Assembly: GCA_963831385.1 (NCBI GenBank)
Contig: CAWHPW010000013.1
Location: 186,001 to 250,000 of the forward strand
Length of the DNA stretch: 64,000 nucleotides
From: JACVRX01 sp963831385
GTDB taxonomy: Bacteria; Actinomycetota; Actinomycetes; Jiangellales; Jiangellaceae
Direction of reading: 5' to 3'
Below, one piece after another: positions 1 through 9,296 of the stretch. Made by a program: the position numbers and the translations under genes. Within the stretch, counting starts at the first letter, position 1. Every line of letters starts with the position of its first letter. The notes under the pieces are model-generated. The model was not told the origin of the DNA. It saw nothing but the letters and a program-made list of their open reading frames with translations, and made no database searches.

Positions 1-318
1 ATGGACGCCCGGGAGTAGTGGTAGGAGCACGGTCAGAGCGATGGCGACATGCAGGAGACCCAGCAGCGCCCCCAGCCACCAGGTGGCGCGGTGTAACAGG
101 GCGAATACGGCCGCGTAGCCCAGGGCGAAGCCCTGACCGACGGCGAGGTGGATGCCGAACCCGGCGACCCGGGCCCGGTCGGGGTCCGCGGTGACGAGGG
201 TTCCGAGCACGAGGGGAAGGTCGAGGCGGGTCAGCCCGGCCAGTTGGGCGGCGATCATGACGGCTGTGAGGGCGGTGGTGGCGATCAGCCCGAATAGTGC
301 CCATCCGGCCCAGTCCAT
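1..318 (-). CDS. Uncharacterised membrane protein, cut by window edge
   Basis: The complement is open from an ATG at 318 to the window edge, giving 106 residues with no stop. The translation is strongly hydrophobic, with about three membrane helices (near residues 5-27, 58-78 and 82-104) and a Trp pair before the last one. The start lies two bases beyond the stop of the transaldolase gene, so it is probably the next gene of that transcript and translationally coupled to it. I recognise the style of an actinobacterial integral membrane protein but no named family. The C-terminus is outside the window. Confidence 0.6.
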   Translation of the reverse strand, partial: MDWAGWALFGLIATTALTAVMIAAQLAGLTRLDLPLVLGTLVTADPDRARVAGFGIHLAVGQGFALGYAAVFALLHRATWWLGALLGLLHVAIALTVLLPLLPGVH

Positions 319-319
319 C

Positions 320-1427
320 TCAGCGCCGGCTGAGCTGGTGGGCCTTGGTGTCGAGGCCGGCAAGCATCTCCTGGAAGGACTCGTGGAAGCCGGCGACGCC
401 GTTATCTTCGAGGGTCAGTCCGACGTCGTCCATGTCGATGCCGACACCGGCCAGCCGCCTCATCACCGCGGCCGCCTCCGCCACGTCGGCGTCGATGGTC
501 CGGGCCAGGCGGCCGTGGTCCTCAAAGGCGGCGATGGTGGGCTCGGGCAGGGTGTTGACGGTGTCGGTGCCGATGAGCTCGTCGACGTACAGCGTGTCGG
601 GGTAGTCGAGGTTCTTGGTGGAGGTCGAGGCCCACAGCGGCCGCTGGTGGTGCGCGCCGAGGTTAGCCAGGCGTTGCCACCGTGGCCCGGAGAACTTCTC
701 CTGGAACAGCCGGTAGGCGAGCTTGGCCTGGGCGACAGCAGCATGGCCGCGTAACGCGAGCGCCTCGTCGGTGCCGATGGCCTCGAGTCGCTGGTCGACC
801 TCGGTGTCGACCCGGCTGACGAAGAACGAGGCGACGCTGTGCACTCGTCGACGGGTCCCCGCCGCTGGCGGTGAACGCCTCGAGCCCGGACAGGTACGCC
901 TCGATGACCTCGGCATAGCGGGCCAGAGAGAAGATCAGCGTGATATTGATGCTGCGGCCCTCGGCGATCATGGCCTCGATGGCGGGCACGCCCTGCGCCG
1001 TGGCCGGTATCTTCACGAATAGGTTGGGTTGGTCGATCCGCTCGTGCAGCCCCCGGGCGGCGTCGATCGTGGCCTGGGTATCCCGCGCCAGTTCGGGGGC
1101 GACCTCGACCGACACGAACCCGTCGGTTCCGTCAGCGTCGTCGAAAACCGGACGGAGGACGGCGAGGGCGGCACTGATATCGGCGACGACCAGCTCCCAG
1201 TAGGCGTCCTCGACCGAGCCGCCCGCCTCCATCAGCGAAGAGAACTGGTCGTCGTAGTCGGCCGAGGCATCGATGGCTCTGGCAAAGATCGTCGGGTTGG
1301 CAGTCACGCCGCGGATCCCGTCGGCGACCATGCGAGCAAGGGTGCCATCGCGCAGGTAGTGCCGGGTGAGGTTGTCCAGCCAGGGGCTCTGGCCATACTC
1401 GGCGTACAGGCGTTGCAGCTTTGTCAT
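320..1427 (-). pseudogene. tal: Transaldolase, frameshifted
   Basis: Transaldolase moves a dihydroxyacetone unit between sugar phosphates in the cytosolic non-oxidative pentose phosphate pathway. The N-terminal part reads MTKLQRLYAEYGQSPWLDN, then GVTANPTIF and the Schiff-base lysine region LFVKIPAT. The C-terminal part (VHSVASFFVSRVDTEVD, then WASTSTKN and DTLYVDELIGTDTVNTLP) lies in another frame. The join is at about 845-852, where deleting one base restores the frame. The start at 1427 follows a strong ribosome site (GGAAGGAGT). Together the parts give the usual length of about 370 residues. It is either a recent pseudogene or an assembly error. It sits downstream of a SufR-like regulator and upstream of a membrane protein gene. 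Confidence 0.88.
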
Positions 1428-1450
1428 CGGGACTCCTTCCAGCCGGTGGG

Positions 1451-2119
1451 TCACGGCTGCCGTCGCACGGCTCGGACGCAGCATCGTCCAACCCTGGGGT
1501 CTAGGACCAGGCTGTGCCCCTGGTCGTCCGTGCCCTCCGCCACGCCACGTAGGAGCTCCAGGTTCAAGTGGCACACGGTGTCGGCGTGCTGCTGAGCCAG
1601 CCGATGAAACGGGCAGTTGCCCAGCACGATTGCGCCCTCGTCGTCCCGTCGGGGTTCGAATCCGTGGTCCTCGAGCACCTTTTCCAGCGAACCGGCGCCG
1701 GAGCCCATGGCCCGTCCGGTCTCACCGGCGATCCGCAGCAGCGTCTCCGCCGCCGGGTCACCGGTGCGGGTGGACTCCTCGATCGCGGTCACCAGCAGCT
1801 GAGCGGCGAAGTCGTAGCGGCGTTCGGGAACCGTTACCGCGACCTCGCCTGCCGCTCGGGTGTATAGCTTGGCGGGCCGTCCCGAACCCGGGCCCGTCCG
1901 GCCGGTCAGCCGCCTGAAGTGCACTGTCAGTAGGCCCTCGTGGGCCAGCCGGTCGAGGTGGAACGCGGCAGTACTGCGCGTCAAACCCAGCGCCTCGGCG
2001 GCCTCGTCCCGGCTGACCGGGCGATCGCTGCGGGAGACGTGGTCGAACAGCGCCCGGCGGATCGGCTCGTCAAGCGCGCTGATGGCTGCCACCCGATCCG
2101 TCAACGACTGTTGCTCCAT
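1451..2119 (-). CDS. HTH regulator with SufR-like cysteine domain
   Basis: A predicted 222-residue DNA-binding regulator. Residues about 10-65 form an ArsR/MarR-like winged helix (RRALFDHVSRSDRPVSRDEA, then STAAFHLDRLAHEGLL). The C-terminal part carries Cys169 in NCPFH, Cys183 in VCHLN and Cys213/Cys214 near the end. That spacing resembles the iron-sulfur-binding region of SufR-type repressors, so redox or cluster sensing is inferred. I use the ATG at 2119 because the longer frame to 2242 adds 41 residues with no resemblance to the family. The gene is divergent from the DoxX/folE/oxidoreductase block, and a shared motif lies in front of both transcripts, which suggests it controls itself and that block. 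Transaldolase follows 23 bp downstream. Confidence 0.8.
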   Translation of the reverse strand: MEQQSLTDRVAAISALDEPIRRALFDHVSRSDRPVSRDEAAEALGLTRSTAAFHLDRLAHEGLLTVHFRRLTGRTGPGSGRPAKLYTRAAGEVAVTVPERRYDFAAQLLVTAIEESTRTGDPAAETLLRIAGETGRAMGSGAGSLEKVLEDHGFEPRRDDEGAIVLGNCPFHRLAQQHADTVCHLNLELLRGVAEGTDDQGHSLVLDPRVGRCCVRAVRRQP

Positions 2120-2140
2120 GCTCACACTGTAAAGCATAAA

Positions 2141-2156
2141 ACTCTTGATGAAAGAG
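2141..2156. promoter_or_regulatory. Candidate operator upstream of the SufR-like gene
   Basis: The sequence CTCTT-GATGA-AAGAG (2142-2156) is a 5-bp inverted repeat, 22 bp in front of the regulator start. The 15-mer ACTCTTGATGAAAGA recurs with one change at 2335-2349. Position and repetition suggest an operator for the regulator itself; this is inference. Confidence 0.45.
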
Positions 2157-2282
2157 GTTCCGAGCGTCGCCCACCGCATCCTGCCGAAGCCCGGCAACAG
2201 AGCATCACCAAACTCGGCCGGTGGCAGCCGGTGCTCAGACACGGGTCGTCAGGTCACCCTTGGGTGAGTTCCTTACCGGTAC

Positions 2283-2314
2283 ACGGCTCCACCCTCTGAC
2301 CGTGGGAGAGCCGT
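2283..2314. other. Inverted repeat in the divergent intergenic region
   Basis: ACGGCTC at 2283-2289 is perfectly complementary to GAGCCGT at 2308-2314, with an 18-base gap. There is no T tract, so a terminator is not obvious. It could be a second protein-binding site or a chance hairpin. Confidence 0.3.
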
Positions 2315-2334
2315 ATCGATTTCTAAAGTAGATG

Positions 2335-2367
2335 ACTCTTGACGAAAGAAGCGCGGGGTGTTCTACT
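2335..2367 (+). promoter_or_regulatory. Promoter with overlapping operator, DoxX-folE block
   Basis: A -35-like TTGACG (2339-2344) is separated by 17 bases from a -10-like TCTACT (2362-2367), about 35 bases in front of the DoxX start. The -35 box lies inside the second copy of the repeated motif (ACTCTTGACGAAAGA, 2335-2349). A repressor bound there would block RNA polymerase. Box matches are seen; regulation is inferred. Confidence 0.5.
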
Positions 2368-2402
2368 GCGAGCAGGAGTCGTTTTTAGAAGAGGAGTACG
2401 CC

Positions 2403-2848
2403 ATGACCACCAAAACCGGGACCAGCCACATCGGCGCGCGTGGCCTGCTGGCCGCTACGCCGTCGCGGCAGGCGTTCCTGCTCCTGCGAACCGTCTTCAC
2501 TGTGGCCCCGATCGTGTTCGGGCTGGACAAGTTCGCGAACGTGCTCACCGACTGGCCGGCCTACCTGGCACCGCTGATCAACGACATCGTTCCGGGCACG
2601 GCCCAGCAGGCGATGTACGCCGTCGGCGTGGTGGAGATCTTCGCCGGCGTCGCCGTCGCGCTGATGCCGCGGTACGGCGCGCTGCTGGTCGCCGCGTTGG
2701 CTGGCCGGAATCATCGTCAACCTGCTGCTGATCCCCGGCTACTACGACGTCGCGCTGCGCGACTTCGGCCTGCTCGTCGCCGCGTTGGCACTGTCCAGGC
2801 TGGCAGTCGAACACGACGGGCGCGGGCCCGGACTGGGGCCTGCGATGA
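2403..2848 (+). pseudogene. DoxX-family membrane protein, frameshifted
   Basis: A small integral membrane protein of the DoxX type (about 140 residues, four helices), a family linked to redox and thiol-stress systems. The first frame gives LLRTVFTVAPIVFGLDKFAN and a helix at VGVVEIFAGVAVALMPRYG. After about 2695-2712 the homology continues in another frame (AGIIVNLLLIPGYYDVALRD). Without a second indel that frame would run into folE. A stop at 2846-2848 overlapping the folE start (ATGA) fits the normal gene end. The ATG at 2403 follows GAGGAG. It is the first gene of the block divergent from the SufR-like regulator. Confidence 0.72.
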
Positions 2849-3475
2849 CGGTCGCCATGGCCGGCCCGGCACCGGCCAGCATTCCAGCACCCCGGCTGCG
2901 GATCGTCGGACCGCCGAGCGAACCGGACCTGGTGGCCGCCCGGCGAGCCGTCGCCGACCTACTCGTCGCGTTGGGCCGCGACCCCACCGACGAGCATCTG
3001 GCCGAAACGCCGGCACGGGTGGCCGACTCCCTGGCCGAGATGCTCACCCCGCGCCGCGTTCGACCTGACCACCTTCCCCAATGACGAGGGGTACGACGAG
3101 CTGATCGTGGCCCGCGACATCCCCGTCCACTCGCTGTGCCAGCACCACCTGCTGCCCTTCCACGGGGTGGCGCACGTCGGCTATCTGCCCGGCCAGCGGA
3201 TCCTGGGCCTGTCCAAGCTGGCCCGGGTGGTGGAACTGTTCGCCCGCGACCTGCAGGTGCAGGAACGGCTGACCCAACAGGTCGCCAACTGGCTGCAAGT
3301 GAACCTGGCGCCGCGGGGCGTCGGGGTGGTCATCGAGGCCGAGCACCTGTGCATGTCTCTGCGCGGTGTCCGCGCTGCAGGAGCACGCACGGTCACCTCT
3401 GCCGTGCACGGGTCGATCCGCGACGACGACCGCACCCGGCAGGAGTTCTTCGCTCTCGCCGTCGCGAGCCGCTGA
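2845..3475 (+). pseudogene. folE: GTP cyclohydrolase I, frameshifted
   Basis: GTP cyclohydrolase I opens GTP to 7,8-dihydroneopterin triphosphate, the first step to folates and pterins. The N-terminal part (VADLLVALGRDPTDEHLAET) and the catalytic part are in different frames, joined at about 3050-3056; deleting one C gives TPRAFDLTTF. The catalytic half shows the zinc site HSLCQHHLLPFHG and the second cysteine in AEHLCMSLRGV, then RTVTSAVHG. Total length would be about 209 residues, normal for the family. The start overlaps the DoxX stop. Placement with DoxX and an FAD reductase under a redox-type regulator suggests a stress role rather than bulk folate synthesis; a second folE elsewhere is likely but cannot be checked here. 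Confidence 0.82.
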
Positions 3476-3502
3476 CCACCAACCCGAACAGGAGTCTGCG
3501 AC

Positions 3503-4750
3503 ATGGCACAGCATTCGTTCCTCATCGCCGGCGGGGGCCTCGCCGGAGCCAAGGCTGCCCAGACGCTGCGCGAGGAGGGCTTCACCGGCCGGATCCAGAT
3601 CGTGGGCGCCGAGCGCGAGCGTCCCTACGAGAGACCGCCGCTGTCCAAGGGCTACCTCAACGGCACCGCCGAGCGCGACACGATCTACGTCCACGGGCCG
3701 GGCTGGTACCAGGAACACGAGGTGGAGCTGCTCCTGGGCGAGCCCAGCCGTCGACCTCGATCCGGCCGGCCACAAGCTCACCCTGAGCACCGGCACGATC
3801 CTCGGCTACGACAAGCTGCTGCTCGCCACCGGCTCCGTCGGCCCGCCGGCTGCCCGGCACCGACCTGCATGGGCTGTACTACCTGCGCGACGCGCAGGAC
3901 GCCGACGCGCTGCGCGCCGCGCTGACCGCCGGCGGCCGCCGGGTGGTCGTGGTCGGCGCCGGCTGGATCGGGATGGAGACCGCTGCTGCCGCCCGCGGCC
4001 ACGGCAACCAGGTGACGGTCGTGGACCCACAGCCGACTGCCGTTGCGTGCCGCGCTGGGCGACGAGCTCGGCCAGATGTTCGCCGATCTACACACCGAGC
4101 ACGGCGTCGACCTGCGGCTCCGCACCCGGGTGCGCAAGTTCACCAGCGCCGGTGACCGCGTCACCGGACTCGTCACCGAGACCGGCGAGACACTCGCCGC
4201 GGACATCGTGGTGGTCGGCGTGGGTGCTCGACCCAACGTCGGGCTCGCCGAGAACGCCGGGCTCACGATCGACAACGGGATCGTCGCAGACGAGGCCATG
4301 CGCACCTCGGACCCGGACATCTATGTCGCCGGCGACGTCGCCAACACCTACCACCCGCTGCTCGGGCGGCACCTCAGGGTCGAGCACTGGGCCAATGCGC
4401 TGCATGGCGGCCCGGTAGCAGCCCGGTCGATGCTGGGCCAACATGTCGCCTATGACCCGGTGCCCTACTTCTACACCGACCAGTACGACCTCGGCATGGA
4501 GTACTCGGGCTACGTCGAACCAGGCGGCTATGACCAGCTCGTCTACCGCGGCGACCGACGCGGACGGCAGTTCATCGCATTCTGGCTCAAGGCAGGGCGA
4601 GTCGTGGCCGGCATGAACGTCAACGTCTGGGACGTGATCCCGGCCATCGAGCACCTGGTCCGCTCGGGGAAGCATGTCGCCGTCGAACAACTCACCGACC
4701 AGGACATCCCACTTGACGCACTCATCCCCTCGGGCGTGCCGGTTCGGTGA
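3503..4750 (+). pseudogene. FAD/NAD(P)-dependent oxidoreductase, frameshifted
   Basis: A ferredoxin/rubredoxin-reductase-like flavoprotein that would pass electrons from NAD(P)H to a small redox partner. The N-terminal FAD site (FLIAGGGLAGAKAAQTLREE), the NAD(P) site (RRVVVVGAGWIGMETAAAA) and the second FAD site (DIYVAGDVANTYHPLLGRH) are all present but spread over different frames. Breaks are at about 3741-3746, 3838-3850 and 4039-4045, each mendable by deleting one base. The C-terminal reductase domain ends at 4750. About 415 residues in all, normal for the family. It follows folE by 27 bp and probably shares its transcript. Three breaks in 300 bp make it the most damaged gene of the block. 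Confidence 0.82.
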
Positions 4751-5069
4751 TCACTCGGGGCGAACAGGTGGCCGCACGGCGGTAGCCGAGGAGCGCCCGC
4801 AGGGACACTGCGATTGTCGACGGTGCCGTCGCGAGGCGAAGTCCGTACCAGCCAATGAGTGCGGTGTCGTGTCCGACTCCATCGGACGTGTCAGGATGAC
4901 CGGAGGAGGGCAGTGCTGGCCACGTGGCCCGGGAGAACACTGGCATCCTTGTCACCAACATACGGTTGCTGCCCACCCGTTTTGGCGTTGAGCGCAGACT
5001 GACGGGCTTCAGCACACGACGTGTACCAGTGCATCGGTGGTCTTGGTATTGGCAGGAGTCATTGGACGC
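4751..5069. other. Intergenic stretch without a recognisable gene
   Basis: About 320 bases between the oxidoreductase and the PucR-type regulator. I see no open frame with family resemblance, no strong hairpin and no clear repeat. The promoter of the regulator should lie here, but no convincing -10/-35 pair stands out. Confidence 0.5.
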
Positions 5070-6335
5070 GTGGACGACACAAGCGGCGCGAATCGCAGAC
5101 TCAAGCCGCCCGGCACAACCCCCGACCCAGTTTCCGACCCCGCTTGGCTGATGCGTGTGGCGGAGGGCGCCAGCCGGGACGCTGGCGATGTGCCGGTCGC
5201 GTTGTTGGGTGACTACCTCCACCTGCTGGCCGCCGCCGCCACAGACGGCCGGCGACCCGGACGAACCGAGATCGAGAAAGTGGGTTTGCTCGGCCGGCGT
5301 GCGGCCGAGTCAGGCGTCTCAGCCGGGCGAGGCGTGAGTCTGTACCTGTCAGCCGCCCGGCGGGTTTGGGCGGAACTCCCGGCTGTCGTCCGCTCGCGAG
5401 ACAGGGCGGCAGTTCGCGCAGCAGCCGAGGCGGTGCTGCAAGTAGTCGACGACGCAGTGGCCGCCTTCGCCGAGGGACACGCCGAAGCGGGCCGTGAGAT
5501 GGTCCGGCGGGAGGAGACGCTGCGCCGAGAGTTGATCGAGGACCTGCTACGCGGCGATGCCAACCTCGGCGAAATAGTGCAGCGCGCAGAACCGTTTGGC
5601 CTCGACCTCACCCGCACCCACCAGGTTGCACTTGCCGCGCCCGGCCGGCGGCTTCCCGACACCGAAGCAGCCACCAGCGTCCTGGAACGGATTGTCTTGG
5701 ACCGGTTCGGCGACCGGGACATGCTCGTGGCAGGCAAGGAAGGCTTGCTGGTCGTGCTGGCACCCGCGGAACCCCTGGCACCCACGCGTCCGTCCGGTCG
5801 CGCAAAAGTGACGGACAACCTCGGCAAGCTCATGTATTCCGAGCTCAACCGACTGGCGCGAGGCCGGCCATGGCGGGTCGCTGTCGGCCGGGCGCACCCA
5901 GGGGCATACGGCATCGCCCGCTCCTACGAGGAGGCCCGCGAGGGGCTCATCATGGCTGAGCGAATGAACCTGGACAGCCATTTGGTCGACGCCGGCGACC
6001 TGCTGATCTACCGCGTGCTGCTCCGCGACCAACCGGCCATTGTCGACCTGGTGCATGCGGTGCTCAGCCCTCTCACCCGGGCGCGCGACGGCGCCCAGCC
6101 GCTTCTGGACACTCTCGATGCCTACTTCGCCACCGGCAGCGTGGCCACCAAGGCCGCGGCGCGACTACACCTGTCTGTGCGCGCGGTCACCTATCGGCTG
6201 AACCGCGTCAAGACACTGACCGGCTACGACCCCATCGAGCCCGCGCACCGGTTCACACTGCATGCCGCCGTGCTCGGTGCCCGTCTTCTCGGATGGCCCG
6301 AACATGAGCTGCCGACACCGGGTACCACACCGTGA
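5070..6335 (+). CDS. PucR/CdaR-family transcriptional regulator
   Basis: A predicted transcription factor of about 421 residues. The N-terminal half is helical (LLGDYLHLLAAAATDGRRPG, then EMVRREETLRRELIEDLLRG), the middle is a GGDEF-like fold of the CdaR type, and the C-terminus is a PucR helix-turn-helix (AAARLHLSVRAVTYRLNRVK, ending LGARLLGWPE). GTG at 5070 is preferred because AGGAG lies about 11 bases before it; the frame is open upstream to a GTG at 5037. Effector and targets are unknown; such proteins often control purine, sugar-acid or amino-acid use nearby. It converges on the flavoprotein gene. Confidence 0.82.
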   Translation: MDDTSGANRRLKPPGTTPDPVSDPAWLMRVAEGASRDAGDVPVALLGDYLHLLAAAATDGRRPGRTEIEKVGLLGRRAAESGVSAGRGVSLYLSAARRVWAELPAVVRSRDRAAVRAAAEAVLQVVDDAVAAFAEGHAEAGREMVRREETLRRELIEDLLRGDANLGEIVQRAEPFGLDLTRTHQVALAAPGRRLPDTEAATSVLERIVLDRFGDRDMLVAGKEGLLVVLAPAEPLAPTRPSGRAKVTDNLGKLMYSELNRLARGRPWRVAVGRAHPGAYGIARSYEEAREGLIMAERMNLDSHLVDAGDLLIYRVLLRDQPAIVDLVHAVLSPLTRARDGAQPLLDTLDAYFATGSVATKAAARLHLSVRAVTYRLNRVKTLTGYDPIEPAHRFTLHAAVLGARLLGWPEHELPTPGTTP

Positions 6336-6468
6336 TCCAACCGGGATGGTGCCTACGAACCTGAGGTGGGCGCCGCCGGGGAGGCACGCTACCCCGGTTC
6401 GGCTCGAAGGTGGCGCGGTCCGGGTCGAGGTCTGACAGGCGGCAAATCCGGCGCAGCCGCATTCGCAG

Positions 6469-8250
6469 CTATTCAAGCAGGCGGCCGCGTACGTCGAGAT
6501 CCCGCCCGCCGGCGAGGACGGCGACCGCAGGCGAGGGCTGCGGGATCGGCTCACGGGCAATCGTCCCGTCGGCGGCCCAGACGAGGTTCACTTGCAGGCC
6601 GGGATCTTGATCGGGGAAGTCCACGCGGTTGTGTGCGCCGCGCGTCTCGCGACGCTCGCGTGCGCACTCGAGCGTGGCCCGTGCGGCAAGGAGCGAGCCC
6701 TGCAAGTCGAGAGCATGGGCGAGGTCGTCGTAGCCGGCGATGTCGGGCCGTACCTCCAGGTCGTGTGCGCGCGCCGCGACCTCGTCGAGGCGCATCAGCC
6801 CGTCCCGAAGGCCGTCCTCGGAACGCACCACACCGCCGCACTCGGACATGAGGTTGCGCACCGCCCGCTGGAGTGGCCGCGCGAACTCTTCGCCGCGGCG
6901 GGAAAGCAACTCGTCGACCTCCTCGCGGGCAGCGGCAATCGCGGCATGGTCGCGGGCCTGCACGTCCAGTAGCGCCGACCAGCGCGCTCCCTCGGCACCG
7001 ACGATCCGGCCGAACACGACGGCTTCCGCCAGCGAGTTGCCACCAAGGCGGTTGGCGCCGTGGACCCCGCTCGCGCACTCGCCGACCGCATAGAGGCCCT
7101 CGACGTCAGTGGCGTGGGTCTCGGCGTCGACCCAGACGCCGCCCATCGAGTAGTGCGCGGTCGGGGCGACCTCCATCGGTGTGCTGGTGATGTCGAGCAT
7201 GGCCAGGTCGATGAACTGCCGGTACATGCGCGGCAATCGGCGCAGCATCAGCTCGCGGTCAAGGTGCGAGATGTCGAGCAGCACGCCACCGTGCTCGGTT
7301 CCGCGACCCTCAGCGAGCTCGGTGTAGATGGCCAGGGCGACGCGGTCGCGGGTGGAGAGCTCGAGCCGCTCCGGGTCGTAGCGTTCCATGAAGCGCTCGC
7401 CAGCCGCGTTGCGCAGGATGCCGCCCTCGCCGCGTACGGCTTCGGTGACTAGCGTCCCCGCCGACTCCTCGGGGTAGACCATTCCGGTCGGGTGGAACTG
7501 GACGAACTCCATGTCGCGCAATCGGCAGCCCGCCTCGGCCGCCAAGCGCATCGCGTCGCCAGTGTTCTCATCACGCCGCGAGGACGACCGGCGCCAGATT
7601 CGCGTGTGGCCTCCGGCGGCGAGGATGACCGCATCGGCGAGGATCACCCAGCGGCTCCCATCCTCGACGTCGAAGCCGTAGGCGCCGAAAACGCGACCTT
7701 CGTGCACGAGCAGACGGGTAACGTAAACGTCGTCGCGTATCGCGACGCCCATCTCCGCGGCTCGGCGGACCAGCGCCCGCTGGATCTCGCGGCCGGTGTA
7801 GTCGCCTGCGAAGCAGGTGCGTCGCCAGCGGTGCGCGCCGAAGTAGCGTTGCGTAAGCCGGCCGTCGTCCTCGCGGGCGAAATGCGCGCCGTAGCGCACA
7901 AGATCCTCGATCGCATCCGGCGCCTCGCGGCAGAGCAGCTCCACCGCGCGCGGGTCGGCAAGCCAGTAGGACTCGCGGAGCGTATCTGCGGCATGCTGCT
8001 CCCAGCTGTCCTCAGGATCCATCGTCGCCAGCGCAGCGTTGATGCCCCCGGAGGCGAGCACGGTATGTGCGTCGTCGCGGCGGCGCTTTCCGACGCACAG
8101 CACTTGCACACCGCATTCGGCCAGCTCGATCGCGGCCCGAAGGCCGGCGGCCCCGGTGCCGATGACTAGTACGGCGGCAGCGGTGCGCCGCTCGTCGGGC
8201 TGGGCCAGAGAGCGGCGTGCCGCGACCTGCGGGTTCACTCGGGTGACCAT
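6469..8250 (-). CDS. Fumarate reductase/succinate dehydrogenase-type flavoprotein
   Basis: A flavoprotein of about 593 residues of the SdhA/FrdA/NadB superfamily, oxidising or reducing a dicarboxylate at FAD. The FAD site is VIGTGAAGLRAAIELAE. HTVLASGGINAAL has the His used for covalent FAD in SdhA/FrdA, which NadB lacks. FVQFHPTGM, EAVRGEGGILRN and HYSMGGVWVD supply substrate residues; ANRLGGNSLAEAVVFGR binds FAD; the C-terminal domain follows. The His favours a fumarate/succinate role over L-aspartate oxidase. No iron-sulfur subunit gene is next to it, so its partner is unclear. Start chosen at 8250; an upstream extension to 8376 has no family resemblance. Confidence 0.8.
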   Translation of the reverse strand: MVTRVNPQVAARRSLAQPDERRTAAAVLVIGTGAAGLRAAIELAECGVQVLCVGKRRRDDAHTVLASGGINAALATMDPEDSWEQHAADTLRESYWLADPRAVELLCREAPDAIEDLVRYGAHFAREDDGRLTQRYFGAHRWRRTCFAGDYTGREIQRALVRRAAEMGVAIRDDVYVTRLLVHEGRVFGAYGFDVEDGSRWVILADAVILAAGGHTRIWRRSSSRRDENTGDAMRLAAEAGCRLRDMEFVQFHPTGMVYPEESAGTLVTEAVRGEGGILRNAAGERFMERYDPERLELSTRDRVALAIYTELAEGRGTEHGGVLLDISHLDRELMLRRLPRMYRQFIDLAMLDITSTPMEVAPTAHYSMGGVWVDAETHATDVEGLYAVGECASGVHGANRLGGNSLAEAVVFGRIVGAEGARWSALLDVQARDHAAIAAAREEVDELLSRRGEEFARPLQRAVRNLMSECGGVVRSEDGLRDGLMRLDEVAARAHDLEVRPDIAGYDDLAHALDLQGSLLAARATLECARERRETRGAHNRVDFPDQDPGLQVNLVWAADGTIAREPIPQPSPAVAVLAGGRDLDVRGRLLE

Positions 8251-8546
8251 GGCGAGCCTGCGTCGGGCAGGGACCTTTGCGTACCAGCGAGGGCCGATCC
8301 CCGCATCGTTTTCACCCGGCCGAGCGACACTGCTTCCTTCCGTCCGCACGCCACTGGCAACTCTTGGCGAGCGCACCCGGTCTCGGCCACGGCCTCAGAC
8401 CGGCCCTTGCGGCTCCCGTGCGCGACGAACAGCGCCCTCACGAAAGCGAACAGAAGGACTGCGAGGCAGAACTCAATCATGATCACGACGTCAGCGTCCA
8501 TCGAGGCGACCGAAGTCGTAAAAGCGACGTTGACCTCCTCGACCAT
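8235..8546 (-). CDS. Small single-helix membrane protein, uncertain
   Basis: An open frame of 103 codons upstream of the flavoprotein, overlapping its start by 16 bases. It has one clear membrane segment near residues 22-42 (VVIMIEFCLAVLLFAFVRAL) followed by a basic stretch; the last 60 residues look like noise. It might be a membrane anchor for the flavoprotein, but there is no heme-ligand pattern like SdhC/SdhD. It could also be a chance frame. Confidence 0.3.
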   Translation of the reverse strand: MVEEVNVAFTTSVASMDADVVIMIEFCLAVLLFAFVRALFVAHGSRKGRSEAVAETGCARQELPVACGRKEAVSLGRVKTMRGSALAGTQRSLPDAGSPWSPE

Positions 8547-8679
8547 TGGTCAAACGTAATCTCGGCGCGAGCCCGTGTCGCTCGGGCGACGACCCCATCT
8601 CGGCTATGGGCGACATAGGTTGGCAGTCGCTCGTCGACGAAGACCGAGCCGCGACTCGGAGCCGTAGGTCAAGCGAGGC

Positions 8680-8800
8680 CTAGATCAGGCCGCGGCGGAT
8701 CGCGCAACACGTCCGCTCATCCAATCGCGCATGCCGAGCTTGTCAACAATGTTCTGGCGGCGGCGCTGCGCTCGCCGTCTTGATGAGGCACCAGGCCGGA
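8680..8800 (-). pseudogene. Remnant of a LuxR-type HTH C-terminus
   Basis: On the complement, QNIVDKLGMRDW matches the recognition-helix end of LuxR/NarL regulators. After a one-base shift the sequence ends in CAIRRGLI and a stop, the usual end of such proteins. Nothing recognisable precedes it, so only the last 35-40 residues of a response regulator or LuxR protein survive. It lies between the flavoprotein region and the lower-GC PQ-loop gene. Confidence 0.45.
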
Positions 8801-8924
8801 GCACGCGTTCATCAGTGTTAGATAATGACGACGCATCACGTATCCAGCCAAGAATCGTCATCACCGCCAAAGATTTGGGAAGAAAGAACACAAATCGAAG
8901 GACAATCTGAAGTTGCAATCAACC

Positions 8925-9296
8925 CTATGGAGTTGCCTGACCGCTCGCATGGTATAGGCAGACCTGGTCTTGATACCGCGCACTGAAGACGTAGATTACT
9001 CCAGTCGAGGTAATTTGTATTACTCCTAGCACACTAAAAACCGCAGAATGGATAGCAACTGCATTGATGGTGATCAGCACCGACGAGATGAACCATAGGG
9101 CAAAAGCACTGCGGCTAATTCCTGCTGAACAATGTTCCTTTATAAGATGCCTAATTTGTGGTAGATACGCATAGCCAGCGATGAAGGCACCGGTAAGACC
9201 TACAAGATTGGGAATGTCCACAATAGAGAGTGTAGCTAAGATAGATTCATAGAGCTTGATTAACGAATTCGAACCGGCAACGCCTCCAGCATCCAC
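8925..9296 (-). CDS. PQ-loop (SemiSWEET-like) membrane protein
   Basis: A protein of up to 123 residues with three hydrophobic segments (about residues 28-48, 65-82, 86-106). The sequence GYAYLPQIRHLIK followed by AGISRSAFALWFISS is the PQ-loop signature (Pro-Gln in the first helix, then GIS before the second helix), as in SemiSWEET-type sugar carriers. Such proteins work as dimers in the cytoplasmic membrane. The first 20 residues may not be translated. The gene and its surroundings (about 8820-9260) run at roughly 45-50% GC in the lines I counted, against about 70% for neighbours, a sign of transfer from another genome. Confidence 0.6.
   Translation of the reverse strand: MDAGGVAGSNSLIKLYESILATLSIVDIPNLVGLTGAFIAGYAYLPQIRHLIKEHCSAGISRSAFALWFISSVLITINAVAIHSAVFSVLGVIQITSTGVIYVFSARYQDQVCLYHASGQATP

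Noticed and set aside
152..754. 200-codon plus-strand frame
   Set aside because: Antisense to the end of tal and the edge membrane gene.
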